Shown one piece after another: positions 26,722-36,731 of a DNA stretch of 64,000 nt. The notes under the pieces are model-generated. The model had not been told where the DNA came from, did not search any database, and saw only the letters and a list, made by a program, of their open reading frames with translations. Within the stretch, counting starts at the first letter, position 1. Each line of letters opens with the position of its first letter. The position numbers and the translations under genes were made by a program. Source of the DNA: Desulfobacteraceae bacterium (GTDB lineage: Bacteria; Desulfobacterota; Desulfobacteria; Desulfobacterales; Desulfobacteraceae); NCBI GenBank assembly GCA_004796375.1, contig QZLA01000361.1, forward strand, positions 1 to 64,000, read 5' to 3'.

Positions 26722-27957
26722 ATGGCGTATATTGACAAAACAGATGCTGAGATTGCCTCGATTATTGAGCGTGAATCTGAACGACAGGAATACGAACTGA
26801 ATCTGATCGCTTCGGAGAATGTCGTGAGTCCTGCTGTGATGGAGATTCAAGGTTCCATTCTGACCAATAAATATGCAGAAGGATATCCTGCAAAACGCTA
26901 CTACGGCGGGTGCCAGTTTGTGGATCAGGCGGAGAATCTGGCGGTTGAGCGGGCACAGAAGCTGTTTAATGCGGAGTATGTCAATGTACAACCCCATTCC
27001 GGTTCCCAGGCCAATATGGGGGTTTATTTTGCGCTGCTGAATCCCGGAGACACGGTGCTGGGCATGGACCTGTCCCATGGCGGACACCTGACCCACGGCA
27101 GCCCGGTGAGTTTTTCCGGTAAACTTTATGATTTTATCCATTATGGATTATCCGAAGATACCCAGACCATTGATCTGAACCAGGTAGAGGATCTGGCCAA
27201 AACACATCAGCCCAAACTGATTGTCGCAGGGGCCAGTGCCTATCCCCGGATAATTGATTTCAAGGGGTTTTCCGACATTGCCAAATCCGTTGGCGCCCTG
27301 CTTATGGTCGATATGGCCCATATTGCAGGCCTTGTTGCAGCGGGCGTTCATCCCTCTCCTATTCCCCATGCCGATGTCGTGACCTCCACCACCCATAAAA
27401 CCCTTCGCGGGCCAAGGGGCGGGCTGATCCTCTCCACAGCGGAATTTTCCAAAAAAATCGGGTCCCAGATCTTCCCGGGCATCCAGGGCGGGCCCCTGAT
27501 GCATGTGATTGCAGCCAAGGCCGTTGCCTTTAAAGAAGCGGCTTCTGCAGACTTTACAGAATACCAGAAACAGGTGGTGAAAAATGCAGCCGTTCTGGCC
27601 GAGACCATGATGGGGAGAGGGTATAAGCTGATTTCAGATGGCACGGACAACCACCTGGTCCTGGTAGATTTTACCCAGAGTGAACTCTCGGGAAAAGATG
27701 CGGAAGAGAGACTTGGGCAAGCCGGCATCACTGTGAATAAAAATACCGTACCCAATGAGAAACGCGGACCTTTCATCACCAGCGGGATCCGGATCGGGCT
27801 GCCCCTGGTGACATCAAGAGGCATGGATGAATCAGCCAGCAAGGCCATGGCCGGTCTGATCTGCGACGTTCTCGACGATGAGGCCAATATCGATGCCGCG
27901 GCAAGCAGTGTCAAAGACCTGTGCACACAGTTTCCCCTTTATAAGGGGATCCTTTGA
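26722..27957 (+). CDS. glyA: Serine hydroxymethyltransferase
   Basis: This PLP enzyme converts serine and tetrahydrofolate to glycine and methylene-tetrahydrofolate. The 411-residue product has [13 protein letters not shown], the tetrahydrofolate/dimer region [15 protein letters not shown], and the PLP lysine in [14 protein letters not shown] (about residue 229). Normal length. A 106-base leader precedes it with a GGGC/GCCC hairpin at 26644-26665. The stop overlaps the start of the deaminase gene (TGATG). Confidence 0.97.
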   Translation: MAYIDKTDAEIASIIERESERQEYELNLIASENVVSPAVMEIQGSILTNKYAEGYPAKRYYGGCQFVDQAENLAVERAQKLFNAEYVNVQPHSGSQANMGVYFALLNPGDTVLGMDLSHGGHLTHGSPVSFSGKLYDFIHYGLSEDTQTIDLNQVEDLAKTHQPKLIVAGASAYPRIIDFKGFSDIAKSVGALLMVDMAHIAGLVAAGVHPSPIPHADVVTSTTHKTLRGPRGGLILSTAEFSKKIGSQIFPGIQGGPLMHVIAAKAVAFKEAASADFTEYQKQVVKNAAVLAETMMGRGYKLISDGTDNHLVLVDFTQSELSGKDAEERLGQAGITVNKNTVPNEKRGPFITSGIRIGLPLVTSRGMDESASKAMAGLICDVLDDEANIDAAASSVKDLCTQFPLYKGIL

Positions 27958-28421
27958 TGAGTGGCGACCAGGTGACAGACAGGCCTTCCTGGCACGAATA
28001 CTTTATGGGAATTACCAACCTTGTCGCCCAGCGGGCCACCTGTACCCGCAGAAAGGTCGGCGCGGTACTGGTTAAAGACAAACGGATCCTGTGCTCCGGG
28101 TATAACGGTGCCCCTGCAGACATTACCCATTGCCGGATCACCGGGTGCCTGAGGGAACAGCTCAATGTCCCGTCAGGAGAAAAGCACGAACTGTGCCGGG
28201 GGGTCCATGCCGAGCAGAACGCCATTATCCAGGCCGCATACCACGGGATCCCGGTGGCCGGATCGGCCTTGTACTGTACCAATCAGCCCTGCTCCATCTG
28301 TGCGAAAATGATAATCAATGCCGGTATTACCACCGTATACTTTCAGGAAGGATATGACGATCTCATGACCGTCCAGATGTTTGGCGAATCAGGAGTTGAG
28401 CTTATAAAACTGGATTTTTAA
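27957..28421 (+). CDS. dCMP deaminase family protein (ComEB-type)
   Basis: The product (154 residues from ATG 27957, which overlaps the glyA stop) is a zinc-dependent nucleotide deaminase: [13 protein letters not shown] supplies the zinc His and the catalytic Glu, and PCSICAKM the two zinc cysteines. It also has the family's [10 protein letters not shown]-like segment and an insertion with further Cys/His ([10 protein letters not shown] and EKHELCRG) typical of dCMP deaminases. The likely reaction is dCMP to dUMP, supplying thymidylate synthesis; with glyA and nrdR it forms a one-carbon and deoxynucleotide group. Confidence 0.92.
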   Translation: MSGDQVTDRPSWHEYFMGITNLVAQRATCTRRKVGAVLVKDKRILCSGYNGAPADITHCRITGCLREQLNVPSGEKHELCRGVHAEQNAIIQAAYHGIPVAGSALYCTNQPCSICAKMIINAGITTVYFQEGYDDLMTVQMFGESGVELIKLDF

Positions 28422-28435
28422 TCCAGGAGGCAGAT

Positions 28436-28930
28436 ATGAAATGCCCATATTGCGGTGTATTAAACACAAGGGTTGTTGATTCACGTCCGGGCAAAATCGA
28501 ACTGGAGGTTCGACGGCGCAGGGAATGCCAGTCCTGTGCAAAGCGATTCACCACCTATGAGCGGGTGGAGATGACCCCGGTGATGATTGTCAAAAAGGAT
28601 AACCGCAGGGAAGAGTTCAACCGTGAGAAAGTGCTCAGCGGTATAAAAAAGGCTTGTGAGAAGCGAGCGATCAGTATCCACCAGATTCTTGATATTGTGG
28701 ACGGTATCGAACGCGACCTTCGGGAGCAGACCGACAGTGAAATTCCCTCCAACGTGGTGGGCGAAAAAGTGATCGAAGCACTCAAGTCCATCGATGATGT
28801 GGCCTATGTCCGATTTGCATCCGTTTACAGGGAGTTCAAGGATGTAGATGATTTCATTCAGGAACTCAAACGCCTGATTCCCAAAGATTGTCCACCCTCC
28901 GATTCTGACCCCCAGACCGGACCTGTATAA
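28436..28930 (+). CDS. nrdR: Transcriptional repressor NrdR
   Basis: NrdR represses ribonucleotide reductase genes in response to bound nucleotides. The 164-residue product begins MKCPYCG, with a zinc ribbon completed by CQSCAKRFTTYE (Cys3, 6, 31 and 34), followed by an ATP-cone domain (VIVKKDNRREEFNREKV). It is slightly longer than usual because of a short Ser/Asp/Pro-rich tail. GGAGG site upstream. The stop overlaps the ribD ATG (TAATG). NrdR is commonly found with ribD in this block. Confidence 0.97.
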   Translation: MKCPYCGVLNTRVVDSRPGKIELEVRRRRECQSCAKRFTTYERVEMTPVMIVKKDNRREEFNREKVLSGIKKACEKRAISIHQILDIVDGIERDLREQTDSEIPSNVVGEKVIEALKSIDDVAYVRFASVYREFKDVDDFIQELKRLIPKDCPPSDSDPQTGPV

Positions 28931-30030
28931 TGAATGACGAAAAATATATGCAGCAAGCCGTTTTGCTGGCGCAAAAAGGGGCGGGGTACACCTCTCCAAA
29001 CCCCTGCGTCGGCGCGGTCGTGGTAAAGGATGGTCAGGTCGTCGGAAAAGGCTGGCATAAAGGCCCCGGCCTTGCCCATGCCGAAGTCAACGCCATTGAT
29101 GATGCCAAAGAACACGCACGGGGGGCAACCATCTATGTCACACTTGAACCCTGCAATCATTTCGGGAAGACCCCGCCCTGTACCCATAAGATACGGGATG
29201 CCGGCATTGAAAAAGTGGTGGTCGGCTGTGAAGACCCCAATCCGTTTGTAGCCGGCGGCGGGATTGCTTTTTTGCGCAACAGGGGCATTGAGGTGGTATC
29301 AGGTGTTCTTGAGAAGGAATGCAGGACCTTGATCGAAGCGTTCATCTGGTATGTGAACCATGAACAAACGCCGTTTGTCATTTTAAAGTGCGCCGCGACG
29401 TTGGATGGCCGCATCGCAGCATCCACCGGGGATTCCCGCTGGGTGACCGGCAGTGCCGCTCGGCGCCATGTCCACCAGGTCCGGCATGAGGTGGATGGTA
29501 TCCTGATCGGATCCGGAACCCTTCATGCAGATGACCCCTCTTTGACCGCCAGAAGGGACGGAGAGACCAGCCGGGACCCGGCCCGGATTATTCTGGATAC
29601 CCATCTGAGTATTGATGAAGGGGCCAGGGTGCTCACACTTGAATCCCAATCTCCCACGATCCTGGTTGCAGGTCCTGATGCAGATCCCCAAAAACAAGAA
29701 CGGCTTACCAGAATGGGCGCTCGTGTGATTCACGCACCTTTAGCCGGGAGTGGCCTTGATTTAAACCAGGTGATGATTAAGTTAGGTGAGATTGGCATCC
29801 AAAGCCTGCTGATCGAGGGTGGGGGAGAGGTGATCTACTCTGTCCTTAAAGCGGGTATTGTCAACAAGGTCATGTTTTACACCGCCCCGAAGATTCTTGG
29901 GGGCGATGACGGTATTCCGGTGTGCAGGGGTAAGGGACCTGAGTTGATGAAGGATGCGTTTGAGCTTGATGATGTAGAGGTCAGGATGTTTGACCGGGAT
30001 ATTCTTATCCAGGGGTACATAAACCGCTGA
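28930..30030 (+). CDS. ribD: Bifunctional riboflavin deaminase/reductase RibD
   Basis: RibD deaminates the pyrimidine intermediate and reduces its ribosyl group in riboflavin synthesis. The N-terminal deaminase domain has AHAEVNAI and PCNHFGKTPPCTHKI zinc motifs (about residues 50-90); the C-terminal reductase has KCAATLDGRIAASTGDSRW (about 155-175) and the LLIEGGGEV nucleotide loop. 366 residues, full length. First of four consecutive riboflavin genes. Confidence 0.97.
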   Translation: MNDEKYMQQAVLLAQKGAGYTSPNPCVGAVVVKDGQVVGKGWHKGPGLAHAEVNAIDDAKEHARGATIYVTLEPCNHFGKTPPCTHKIRDAGIEKVVVGCEDPNPFVAGGGIAFLRNRGIEVVSGVLEKECRTLIEAFIWYVNHEQTPFVILKCAATLDGRIAASTGDSRWVTGSAARRHVHQVRHEVDGILIGSGTLHADDPSLTARRDGETSRDPARIILDTHLSIDEGARVLTLESQSPTILVAGPDADPQKQERLTRMGARVIHAPLAGSGLDLNQVMIKLGEIGIQSLLIEGGGEVIYSVLKAGIVNKVMFYTAPKILGGDDGIPVCRGKGPELMKDAFELDDVEVRMFDRDILIQGYINR

Positions 30031-30043
30031 TGGAGTGGAAAAG

Positions 30044-30709
30044 GTGTTTACAGGGATCATAGAGAGCTTCGGTACCATACGGCAGATTGAATCCAACCAG
30101 GAGGGCCGGGTGTTGACCATTGCCACGGATCTGGATCTGTCTGCAACACGGATCGGAGATTCCATTGCAGTGAACGGTGCCTGCCTGACTGCTGTGCGTC
30201 TGAGTAAACATGAATTCACAGTGGACATGGCACCGGAAACCGTTGACCGGACAACATTCAAGCAGGCCCGGGCCGGCAGCCGGGTAAATATTGAACGGGC
30301 ACTTCGCCTGTCGGACCGACTGGACGGACACCTGGTATCCGGCCACATTGATGGTACCGGCACCATCACCGCTATTCAGAAAAGAAGCAATGCAGTGATC
30401 ATATCGGTAGCAGTGGGTCATACCCTTGCCTCTGACATGATTGAAAAGGGATCGGTGGCCATTGACGGGATCAGCCTCACCATCAACCGGTGTTCCGACA
30501 ATGATTTTGAAGTCAGTATCATTCCCCATACCGCACAGATTACGACCATCGGACAGAAGTCTGTTGGTGATGAAGTAAATATCGAAACCGATATGATCGG
30601 AAAATATATAAAAAAGATGCTCGGTAAAAGCATGGGCATTGAACAGGACGCTCAACCCAGAAAATCAGATATCAGTCTGGATCTCTTAGCCAGAAATGGA
30701 TTTTTGTAA
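30044..30709 (+). CDS. ribE: Riboflavin synthase alpha chain
   Basis: Catalyses dismutation of two lumazines to riboflavin. I choose GTG 30044, giving the standard VFTGIIES N-terminus and placing GGAG eight bases upstream; GTG 30035 would add three residues. The 221-residue product shows two homologous lumazine-binding barrels (first with [12 protein letters not shown], second with [14 protein letters not shown]) and the [11 protein letters not shown] linker motif. Confidence 0.96.
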   Translation: MFTGIIESFGTIRQIESNQEGRVLTIATDLDLSATRIGDSIAVNGACLTAVRLSKHEFTVDMAPETVDRTTFKQARAGSRVNIERALRLSDRLDGHLVSGHIDGTGTITAIQKRSNAVIISVAVGHTLASDMIEKGSVAIDGISLTINRCSDNDFEVSIIPHTAQITTIGQKSVGDEVNIETDMIGKYIKKMLGKSMGIEQDAQPRKSDISLDLLARNGFL

Positions 30710-30726
30710 ACTTTAAGGAAGGACTC

Positions 30727-31938
30727 ATGCCGCACATAACCATCGAACAGGCAATTGAAGATATTAAAAACGGGAAAATGGTCATCCTGGTGGATGATGA
30801 AGACCGGGAGAATGAAGGGGATCTGACCATGGCTGCAGAACTGGTCACTCCGGAAGCCATCAACTTCATGGCCAAATATGGTCGGGGGCTGATCTGCCTC
30901 TCCCTGGATTCCGACATTGTGGACCGGCTGCAGCTGCCGCTGATGGTGGACAATAACACCTCCCAGTATGAAACCGGATTCACCGTATCTATTGAAGCCC
31001 GCTCCGGCGTGACCACGGGGATCTCCGCAGCAGACCGCGCGACCACCATCCTTACGGCAGTGGCAGAAAATGCCAAACCCCAGGACCTGGCCCGCCCCGG
31101 CCACATTTTTCCCTTGCGGGCACGAAAAGGCGGCGTCATGGTACGCATCGGCCAGACCGAAGGCTCGGTGGACCTGTCCAGGCTTGCCGGACTGAAACCG
31201 GCCGGTGTGATCTGTGAGATCATGGATGACGACGGCACCATGGCCAGGATGCCGTCCCTGCTGAAATTCAGTGAAGAACACGGTATTGGCGTCTGCACCA
31301 TTGCCGATCTGGTGGAATACCGGCTTAAGAAAGAATCCTTTGTCCGCCGTGCTGCCGAAACCATGATCCCGATTAGATCGGGAGGGGATTTCAAGATCAT
31401 TGCCTATGAAAATGACCTGGACAACCTGACCCACATCGCCATGGTTAAGGGTGAGATCGATCCTGAACAGGATGTCCTGGTCCGGGTACATTCCGAATGC
31501 ATGACCGGCGACATTTTCGGCTCCCAGCGCTGTGACTGCCAGGACCAGCTTCACAAGGCCCTGGAGATGATGGAAGAGCACGGCAACGGCGTGCTGCTCT
31601 ACCTGCGCCAGGAGGGCCGTGGGATCGGTCTGGTCAATAAGCTCAAAGCGTATGAACTGCAGCGCCAGGGATATGATACGGTCGAAGCCAATGAAAAGCT
31701 CGGGTTTGATGCCGACATGAGGGATTACGGGATCGGTGCCCAGATGCTTGTGGACCTTGGTGTACGGAAAATGCGGTTGATGACCAATAATCCAAAAAAG
31801 ATGGTCGGCCTTGAAGGGTATGGGCTGAGTATCACCGAACAGGTTCCCATTGAAGTGGAAGCCAATTGTCACAATGAATGCTACTTGAAATGCAAGCAGC
31901 TTAAAATGGGACATACCCTTAAACTGACTGAAGAATAA
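30727..31938 (+). CDS. ribBA: Bifunctional DHBP synthase / GTP cyclohydrolase II
   Basis: The N-terminal half makes 3,4-dihydroxy-2-butanone 4-phosphate from ribulose-5-phosphate ([28 protein letters not shown]); the C-terminal half is GTP cyclohydrolase II with zinc cysteines in [17 protein letters not shown] and [17 protein letters not shown]. Thus both entry reactions of riboflavin synthesis are encoded in one 403-residue protein. No FMN riboswitch is visible in the 17-base gap upstream. Confidence 0.97.
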   Translation: MPHITIEQAIEDIKNGKMVILVDDEDRENEGDLTMAAELVTPEAINFMAKYGRGLICLSLDSDIVDRLQLPLMVDNNTSQYETGFTVSIEARSGVTTGISAADRATTILTAVAENAKPQDLARPGHIFPLRARKGGVMVRIGQTEGSVDLSRLAGLKPAGVICEIMDDDGTMARMPSLLKFSEEHGIGVCTIADLVEYRLKKESFVRRAAETMIPIRSGGDFKIIAYENDLDNLTHIAMVKGEIDPEQDVLVRVHSECMTGDIFGSQRCDCQDQLHKALEMMEEHGNGVLLYLRQEGRGIGLVNKLKAYELQRQGYDTVEANEKLGFDADMRDYGIGAQMLVDLGVRKMRLMTNNPKKMVGLEGYGLSITEQVPIEVEANCHNECYLKCKQLKMGHTLKLTEE

Positions 31939-31963
31939 AATACTAGATAAGGATCCACAAATT

Positions 31964-32428
31964 ATGCCGACTGTCATTGAAGCAAGCCTGCAGGCCCAGG
32001 GAAAAAAGTTTGGAATCATTGCCGGAAGATTTAATGATTTTATTACGGAAAAATTGGTGGGGGGTGCATTGGATGCACTGACCCGAAGCGGTGCGGATGA
32101 CAAAGATATCGCCATTGTAAAAGTGCCCGGTGCATTTGAAATCCCCCTGGCTGCCCAGAAAATGGCGGTGTCCAAAAAATATGATGCCGTTATCTGCCTG
32201 GGTGCTGTGATCCGGGGTGCCACAACACACTATGATTACGTGTGTGCAGAGGTGTCCAAGGGGATCGCCAGTGTCAGCTTGGAATCCGGCCTTCCGGTAA
32301 TCTTCGGAGTGTTGACCACCGATACCATTGAACAGGCCATTGAGCGGGCAGGAACAAAGGCGGGCAACAAAGGGTTTGATGCGGCCATGGCAGCCATTGA
32401 AATGGCGAATTTATCTGATCAGATATAA
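31964..32428 (+). CDS. ribH: 6,7-dimethyl-8-ribityllumazine synthase
   Basis: Condenses the RibBA and RibD products to lumazine, substrate of RibE. The 154-residue protein has [35 protein letters not shown] and [17 protein letters not shown] with the catalytic His. Normal length for an icosahedral-type subunit. 25 bases after ribBA, 62 before nusB. Confidence 0.97.
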   Translation: MPTVIEASLQAQGKKFGIIAGRFNDFITEKLVGGALDALTRSGADDKDIAIVKVPGAFEIPLAAQKMAVSKKYDAVICLGAVIRGATTHYDYVCAEVSKGIASVSLESGLPVIFGVLTTDTIEQAIERAGTKAGNKGFDAAMAAIEMANLSDQI

Positions 32429-32490
32429 CCGCCGGTCCAGTTAGAGCTGACTAATCGGTTAGAATGATCAAACGAAGGATTATGAATTAA

Positions 32491-32922
32491 ATGGGAATTC
32501 GCAGGCAAGCCAGGGAGCTGGCAATGCAGGCCCTGTTCTACTTTGACGCAGAGGAAAAGGATGTTCAGGAGATGCTGGAGCAGTTCTGTATCAACTTTGA
32601 TGAACAGCTGATTCCAGAGGTCAAACCCTTTTTCCTGGACCTGGTGAACGGGGTGATGACCCATCGGTCTAAAATTGACGCGCTGCTTGAAAAATACTCC
32701 AGAAACTGGAAAATATCCAGGATGCCCGCCGTGGATCGAAACATTATGCGGATTGCCACCCTGGAGTTTTTGGAGCATAAGGATATTCCGGCCAGCGTGT
32801 CGATCAACGAGGCGGTTGATATCGGTAAAAAGTTCGGGACAAGAGATTCCGGCAAATTTATCAATGGGGTGCTGGACCGGATTCACAACCTGGAAAACAT
32901 CGATTCTATTAAAAGTGCTTAA
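32491..32922 (+). CDS. nusB: Transcription antitermination factor NusB
   Basis: NusB with S10 (NusE) binds boxA of rRNA operons to support antitermination. The 143-residue product begins MGIRRQARELAMQALFYFD, and has MPAVDRNIMRIATLEFLEH and the C-terminal SVSINEAVDIGKKFGTRDSGKFINGVLD block. Its place after ribH is widely conserved in bacteria. Confidence 0.95.
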   Translation: MGIRRQARELAMQALFYFDAEEKDVQEMLEQFCINFDEQLIPEVKPFFLDLVNGVMTHRSKIDALLEKYSRNWKISRMPAVDRNIMRIATLEFLEHKDIPASVSINEAVDIGKKFGTRDSGKFINGVLDRIHNLENIDSIKSA

Positions 32923-32932
32923 GGAGGCGGAC

Positions 32933-33553
32933 TTGATTATAAAAAGACTTGAAGTCGGGCCCATCATGGCAAACTGCTACATACTCGGGTGCGAAGATAC
33001 TAAAGAAGCGGTGGTGATCGATCCGGGAGAAGATGCGGACCGAATACTGATGACCTTGGCCGAATCCAGTCTTAAGGTAAAATATATCATCAACACCCAT
33101 GGGCATTTTGATCATGTGGGTGCCAATAAGCGGATGAAGGATGCTACCGGTGCCGAACTGGCCATCCATCCGGACGACGCCCCCATGCTCAATGAACTGA
33201 GCCACTCGGCACGGATGTTCGGGCTGACGGCGGAGAATTCTCCGGAGGCGGATATCATGCTTTCGGACGGGCAGAAGCTGACCTTTGGCAACCACACACT
33301 GGAAGTGATTCATACACCGGGGCATTCCCTGGGTGGGATATGCCTGTATACGGATGGAATTCTCATCGTGGGGGATACCCTGTTTGCCGGATCCATCGGC
33401 AGGACCGACCTGCCGGGTGGCGATTATGACACCTTGATTTCGAGCATTAAAACCCGGTTGTTGAACCTTGACGATCAGACCGTTGTTTATCCAGGCCACG
33501 GGCCCCAGACAACCATTGGACGTGAAAAGTCAATGAACCCATTTTTGAGATGA
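32933..33553 (+). CDS. Metallo-beta-lactamase-fold hydrolase (glyoxalase II-like)
   Basis: TTG 32933 is the likely start: AAGGAGG lies five bases upstream and the family N-terminus (LIIKRLEVGPIMANCYIL) begins here; longer upstream frames overlap nusB. The 206-residue product has the HxHxDH metal motif in NTHGHFDHVGANK, later metal ligands in HTPGHSLGG, VGDTLFAGSIGRTD and YPGHGP. It is a short, YcbL-like member of the glyoxalase II superfamily; substrate cannot be told from sequence. The stop overlaps the pabBC start (ATGA). Confidence 0.88.
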   Translation: MIIKRLEVGPIMANCYILGCEDTKEAVVIDPGEDADRILMTLAESSLKVKYIINTHGHFDHVGANKRMKDATGAELAIHPDDAPMLNELSHSARMFGLTAENSPEADIMLSDGQKLTFGNHTLEVIHTPGHSLGGICLYTDGILIVGDTLFAGSIGRTDLPGGDYDTLISSIKTRLLNLDDQTVVYPGHGPQTTIGREKSMNPFLR

Positions 33554-35931
33554 ATGGATTTATAGACGGTTTACCCTGTTTAAATTTTATCCATAAAGAG
33601 GATCTGCCAAAAGGCAGATCCTTTGAAGAGATTGCCCGGCAATTTGCCGCAGATACCGGTACGGTCGTTTTAATGAGCGGCACGGATCTCGACTGTGCCC
33701 GGTACAATATCCTGGCCATTGATCCGTGGCTTGTTGTCCAGGGGCGGAATAACCGGTTTGAGGTCAGCTGTTTCGGTCACACCCATGAGTTCGATACCGA
33801 TCCATTCAGTCTGATTGACCGGATCATCTCCCGTTACGCGCTTGACGCAAAGGTCCAATTGAGCCAATGGGGACCCGTATGTGCCGGCCTGTTCGGTTAT
33901 TTCTCCTATGATCTCAAGGATGACATCGAAGTGCTTCCCCAGACCTGTATGGATTCCGGGTTGCCCGATATCTGCCTGTATGCGCCGTCCATGATCATCA
34001 TTCAGGACAGGCACAGGGATCATCACCCCCTTTCATTGTTCATACCCATTCTGGGCAGACCTGATGAACCCTCACAAGACCGCAACGCTTACATTGAATC
34101 AAAACTGGAATGGCTGAGGCAAAAGCTGTCCGAGCCGGTGCATGGGGATGATGGGATCAATGACCCCGGCACCTATGCCATTGACCGGGAAGGATTCTCG
34201 TCGAGTTTTACCAAACCGCAGTACCTTGAGGCGGTCCGGCGGATCATTGCCTATCTCAAGGCCGGAGATATCTATCAGGCCAACCTGTCCCAGCAGTTCA
34301 GGTCAGGGTTTAAAGGGGATCCGTTTACCTTGTTTGTTAATCTGTTCAAGCAGAATCCGGCCCCATTCTTCGCCTATGTTCATGCCGGCAGCCACACCAT
34401 TGTGTCTACATCCCCGGAAAGATTTATCAAACGGGAGGGGAACTATATCGAAACCCGCCCCATCAAAGGTACCCTGGCCAGGGGAAGGGATGCATCAGAG
34501 GACCAGGAACGGGCAAAGATATTGAGTGCAAGTGTCAAGGATGACGCCGAACTGACCATGATCGTGGACCTGATGCGCAATGACCTGTCCCGGGTGACCC
34601 GCCATGATTCTGTCATTGTCCGGGAGCACAAGCGTCTTGAACCCTACGACAATGTGTTCCACCTGGTGTCTGTGGTCGAGGGTGAACTGCGTTCCGGTAC
34701 CACCCCGATGGATATTATCAAAGCCACCTTTCCAGGGGGATCCATCACCGGCTGCCCCAAGATCAGGTCCATGGAGATCATTGACGAACTTGAACCGGTG
34801 AGGCGTCATGTATACACCGGTTCCATCGGTTATATCAGTTTTCACGATACCCTGGATCTGTCCATTGCCATCCGCACGGCCACGGTGTTTAACCAGAGCA
34901 TCTGTTTTTCCGTAGGCGGGGGCATTGTCTATGATTCCGACCCTGAAAAGGAATATCAGGAAACACTGGATAAGGGAAAAACCATAATGGACACCCTGAC
35001 AGGTGCCCATGAAGCAGTGCACCCCACACCCAGGTCCAAAGTATGGTTGAACGGGAAAATATGCCCGGACCATGACGCACTGATCCCGATAGGGAGCACC
35101 GGATTCCAATACGGGGCCGGGATCTTTGAAACCATTCGCGTGGAAAACGGCCGGCCGGTAAGGCTGGATCATCACATCACCCGGATGACCCGCTCCTGGG
35201 AGACGCTGTTTGACAATATCCTGCCAAAAATGTCCTGGGATACGATTATCGATCAGCTGCTCAGGGAGAATCACCTGGCCTCAAACAGTTGCATGGTCAA
35301 GCTCATGGTGTTTGAAGACAAAGCGCTGAACCCCAGCGGGATATCCATGGCCGCCATGACCCGGCCCTATGTTCACCGCCTCGAGATGCTTGAAAAAGAG
35401 GGGCTGGATCTGTGGTCTTGTCCCAGACAACGAATCTCACACCTGGCGGATCACAAATCTATGAACTATCTGTTCTATTATCTTGCAGGACAATCTGCCC
35501 GGGAAAACGGGCGGGATGAGGCCATTATTTTCAACCCCGACGGGAGTGTGTCTGAAACCAATACCTGTTCGGTGATGGTGGTGAGCGGCAAGCGTGTTCA
35601 GACTCCGGAATCGGAGCATGTGCTGCCCGGGGTGACCCAGTCCGAGACCCTGTCCATACTGGAAACCATGGGGTATGAAATTACCCGAAGCCGTTTGAGC
35701 CTGGAAGACCTGCTGGGTGCTTCCTGCGTGCTGCTCACCAATTCACTCATGGGCGCAGTGCCGGTCCTTTCCATAGATGATTTTGTCTATGGCAGTGATG
35801 CCCTTGATCTGGCAAAGAATATTTGCCATGACCTGAATCATGCATTATTTTCTGGGGATGAACATAACCAAAATATCATGGAGCAAAGCCTTGAATCCGA
35901 TTTTCAGGAGGTGTACAAAAGCGGTAGTTAA
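33550..35931 (+). CDS. pabB-pabC: Aminodeoxychorismate synthase component I fused to aminodeoxychorismate lyase
   Basis: The 793-residue protein joins two steps of p-aminobenzoate (folate) synthesis. The N-terminal PabB part (to about residue 480) has the chorismate-enzyme segments AGDIYQANLSQQF, STSPERFIKREG, ETRPIKGTLARG and FPGGSITGCPKIRSMEI. The C-terminal PLP fold-type IV lyase has GAGIFETIRVENGRPVRLD, the likely PLP Lys in DHKSMNYL and VSETNTCSVMVV. The glutamine amidotransferase PabA is not adjacent. Such fusions are known. Overlaps the hydrolase upstream by four bases. Confidence 0.93.
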   Translation: MNGFIDGLPCLNFIHKEDLPKGRSFEEIARQFAADTGTVVLMSGTDLDCARYNILAIDPWLVVQGRNNRFEVSCFGHTHEFDTDPFSLIDRIISRYALDAKVQLSQWGPVCAGLFGYFSYDLKDDIEVLPQTCMDSGLPDICLYAPSMIIIQDRHRDHHPLSLFIPILGRPDEPSQDRNAYIESKLEWLRQKLSEPVHGDDGINDPGTYAIDREGFSSSFTKPQYLEAVRRIIAYLKAGDIYQANLSQQFRSGFKGDPFTLFVNLFKQNPAPFFAYVHAGSHTIVSTSPERFIKREGNYIETRPIKGTLARGRDASEDQERAKILSASVKDDAELTMIVDLMRNDLSRVTRHDSVIVREHKRLEPYDNVFHLVSVVEGELRSGTTPMDIIKATFPGGSITGCPKIRSMEIIDELEPVRRHVYTGSIGYISFHDTLDLSIAIRTATVFNQSICFSVGGGIVYDSDPEKEYQETLDKGKTIMDTLTGAHEAVHPTPRSKVWLNGKICPDHDALIPIGSTGFQYGAGIFETIRVENGRPVRLDHHITRMTRSWETLFDNILPKMSWDTIIDQLLRENHLASNSCMVKLMVFEDKALNPSGISMAAMTRPYVHRLEMLEKEGLDLWSCPRQRISHLADHKSMNYLFYYLAGQSARENGRDEAIIFNPDGSVSETNTCSVMVVSGKRVQTPESEHVLPGVTQSETLSILETMGYEITRSRLSLEDLLGASCVLLTNSLMGAVPVLSIDDFVYGSDALDLAKNICHDLNHALFSGDEHNQNIMEQSLESDFQEVYKSGS

Positions 35932-35995
35932 TATGTCTTGGCGCCATCATGAACTGCAGGATTAAACGTATAACTTTAAAACAAAGTTGGTGAAT

Positions 35996-36706
35996 ATGAA
36001 AAAACTGATCGTCTCCCTGGCTCTATCAGCTGCCATGGTTCTATGGACAATACCGACCCTGGCAGCACCCGTGGCAGAGTTAAAGGACAAATCCTTTGAA
36101 TTTGAAACCGTCCGCGAGGGTGAGTATGTCCTCCATGAATTCCATATCAAAAATACGGGAGACACCGTATTGAATATCAAAAAAGTGGTTCCCGGCTGAG
36201 GCTGCACCGCTGTCGATTACGACAAAGTAATTGCCCCGGGCGGGCAAGGAAAGGTAAAGCTGAAACTGGACACCAACGGCAGGGGCGGCGGTATCCTTAA
36301 AAAACGAATCCAGATCGATACCGATGACCCGGTCAATTCCAAGATGTTTTTTGAAATCAGAGGAATGGTCGAGCAGGTGGCCAAGATCATGCCCAAGAGC
36401 ATCACCTTCAGGGGATCGGTCAAAGAAGAATTTTCACAGGTGGTGTCTATCACACCCTCTAAAAAATATCCTTTCGCCCTCAAAGAGATTTCCATGAACT
36501 CGGATCTGTATGTGGACGCCAAGCTTATTCCACCTGCCGATGGCGAAGATACCTGGAAGATCGAAGTGAAAAACAAGATGAAGGAAGCCGGCCGTTACTT
36601 TGAAATCATACGGGTCTCCACGGACAGCGAGTTTAAACCGGAGATCAAGATCCGGGTCTATGCCATGCTGATCGAGGAGGTTGTTCAGAGTACCACCGGA
36701 TCTTAA
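35996..36706 (+). CDS. DUF1573 exported protein, probable selenoprotein (in-frame TGA at 36197)
   Basis: Reading through a single TGA (36197-36199) gives one continuous frame of 237 codons. It begins with a signal peptide (MKKLIVSLALSAAMVLWTIP, cleavage near TLAA) and a full DUF1573 domain: FEFETVREGEYVLHEFHIKN, then KKVVPG-TGA-GCTAV, then APGGQGKVKLKLDTNGRGGG and IQIDTDDP. DUF1573 proteins normally have CGC at this place, so TGA falls exactly on the first conserved Cys; residue 68 would be selenocysteine. Conservation of frame and domain on both sides argues against decay. A short hairpin 32 bases downstream resembles a bacterial SECIS. DUF1573 function is unknown; the redox-type motif suggests periplasmic thiol/selenol chemistry. 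Alternative: a recent nonsense mutation or sequencing error. Confidence 0.82.
36231..36247 (+). promoter_or_regulatory. Candidate bacterial SECIS hairpin
   Basis: TTGCCC (36231-36236) pairs perfectly with GGGCAA (36242-36247) around the five-base loop CGGGC. The loop begins 38 bases after the TGA, at the upper edge of the distance usual for bacterial SECIS elements, and has G residues near its start as those elements do. It lies inside the coding sequence, as bacterial SECIS elements must. The stem is only six base pairs. Confidence 0.5.
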
Positions 36707-36731
36707 TTCTGAGACTTCATCAGGTATTGAC

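Noticed and set aside
28900-30760. FMN riboswitch before the riboflavin genes
   Set aside because: ribD overlaps nrdR and the gaps before ribE and ribBA are under 20 bases, too short for the aptamer.
30652-32223. Long open frame of over 500 codons antisense to ribBA and ribH
   Set aside because: It mirrors two well-recognised genes, has no family motifs and no ribosome site; such antisense frames come from codon bias.
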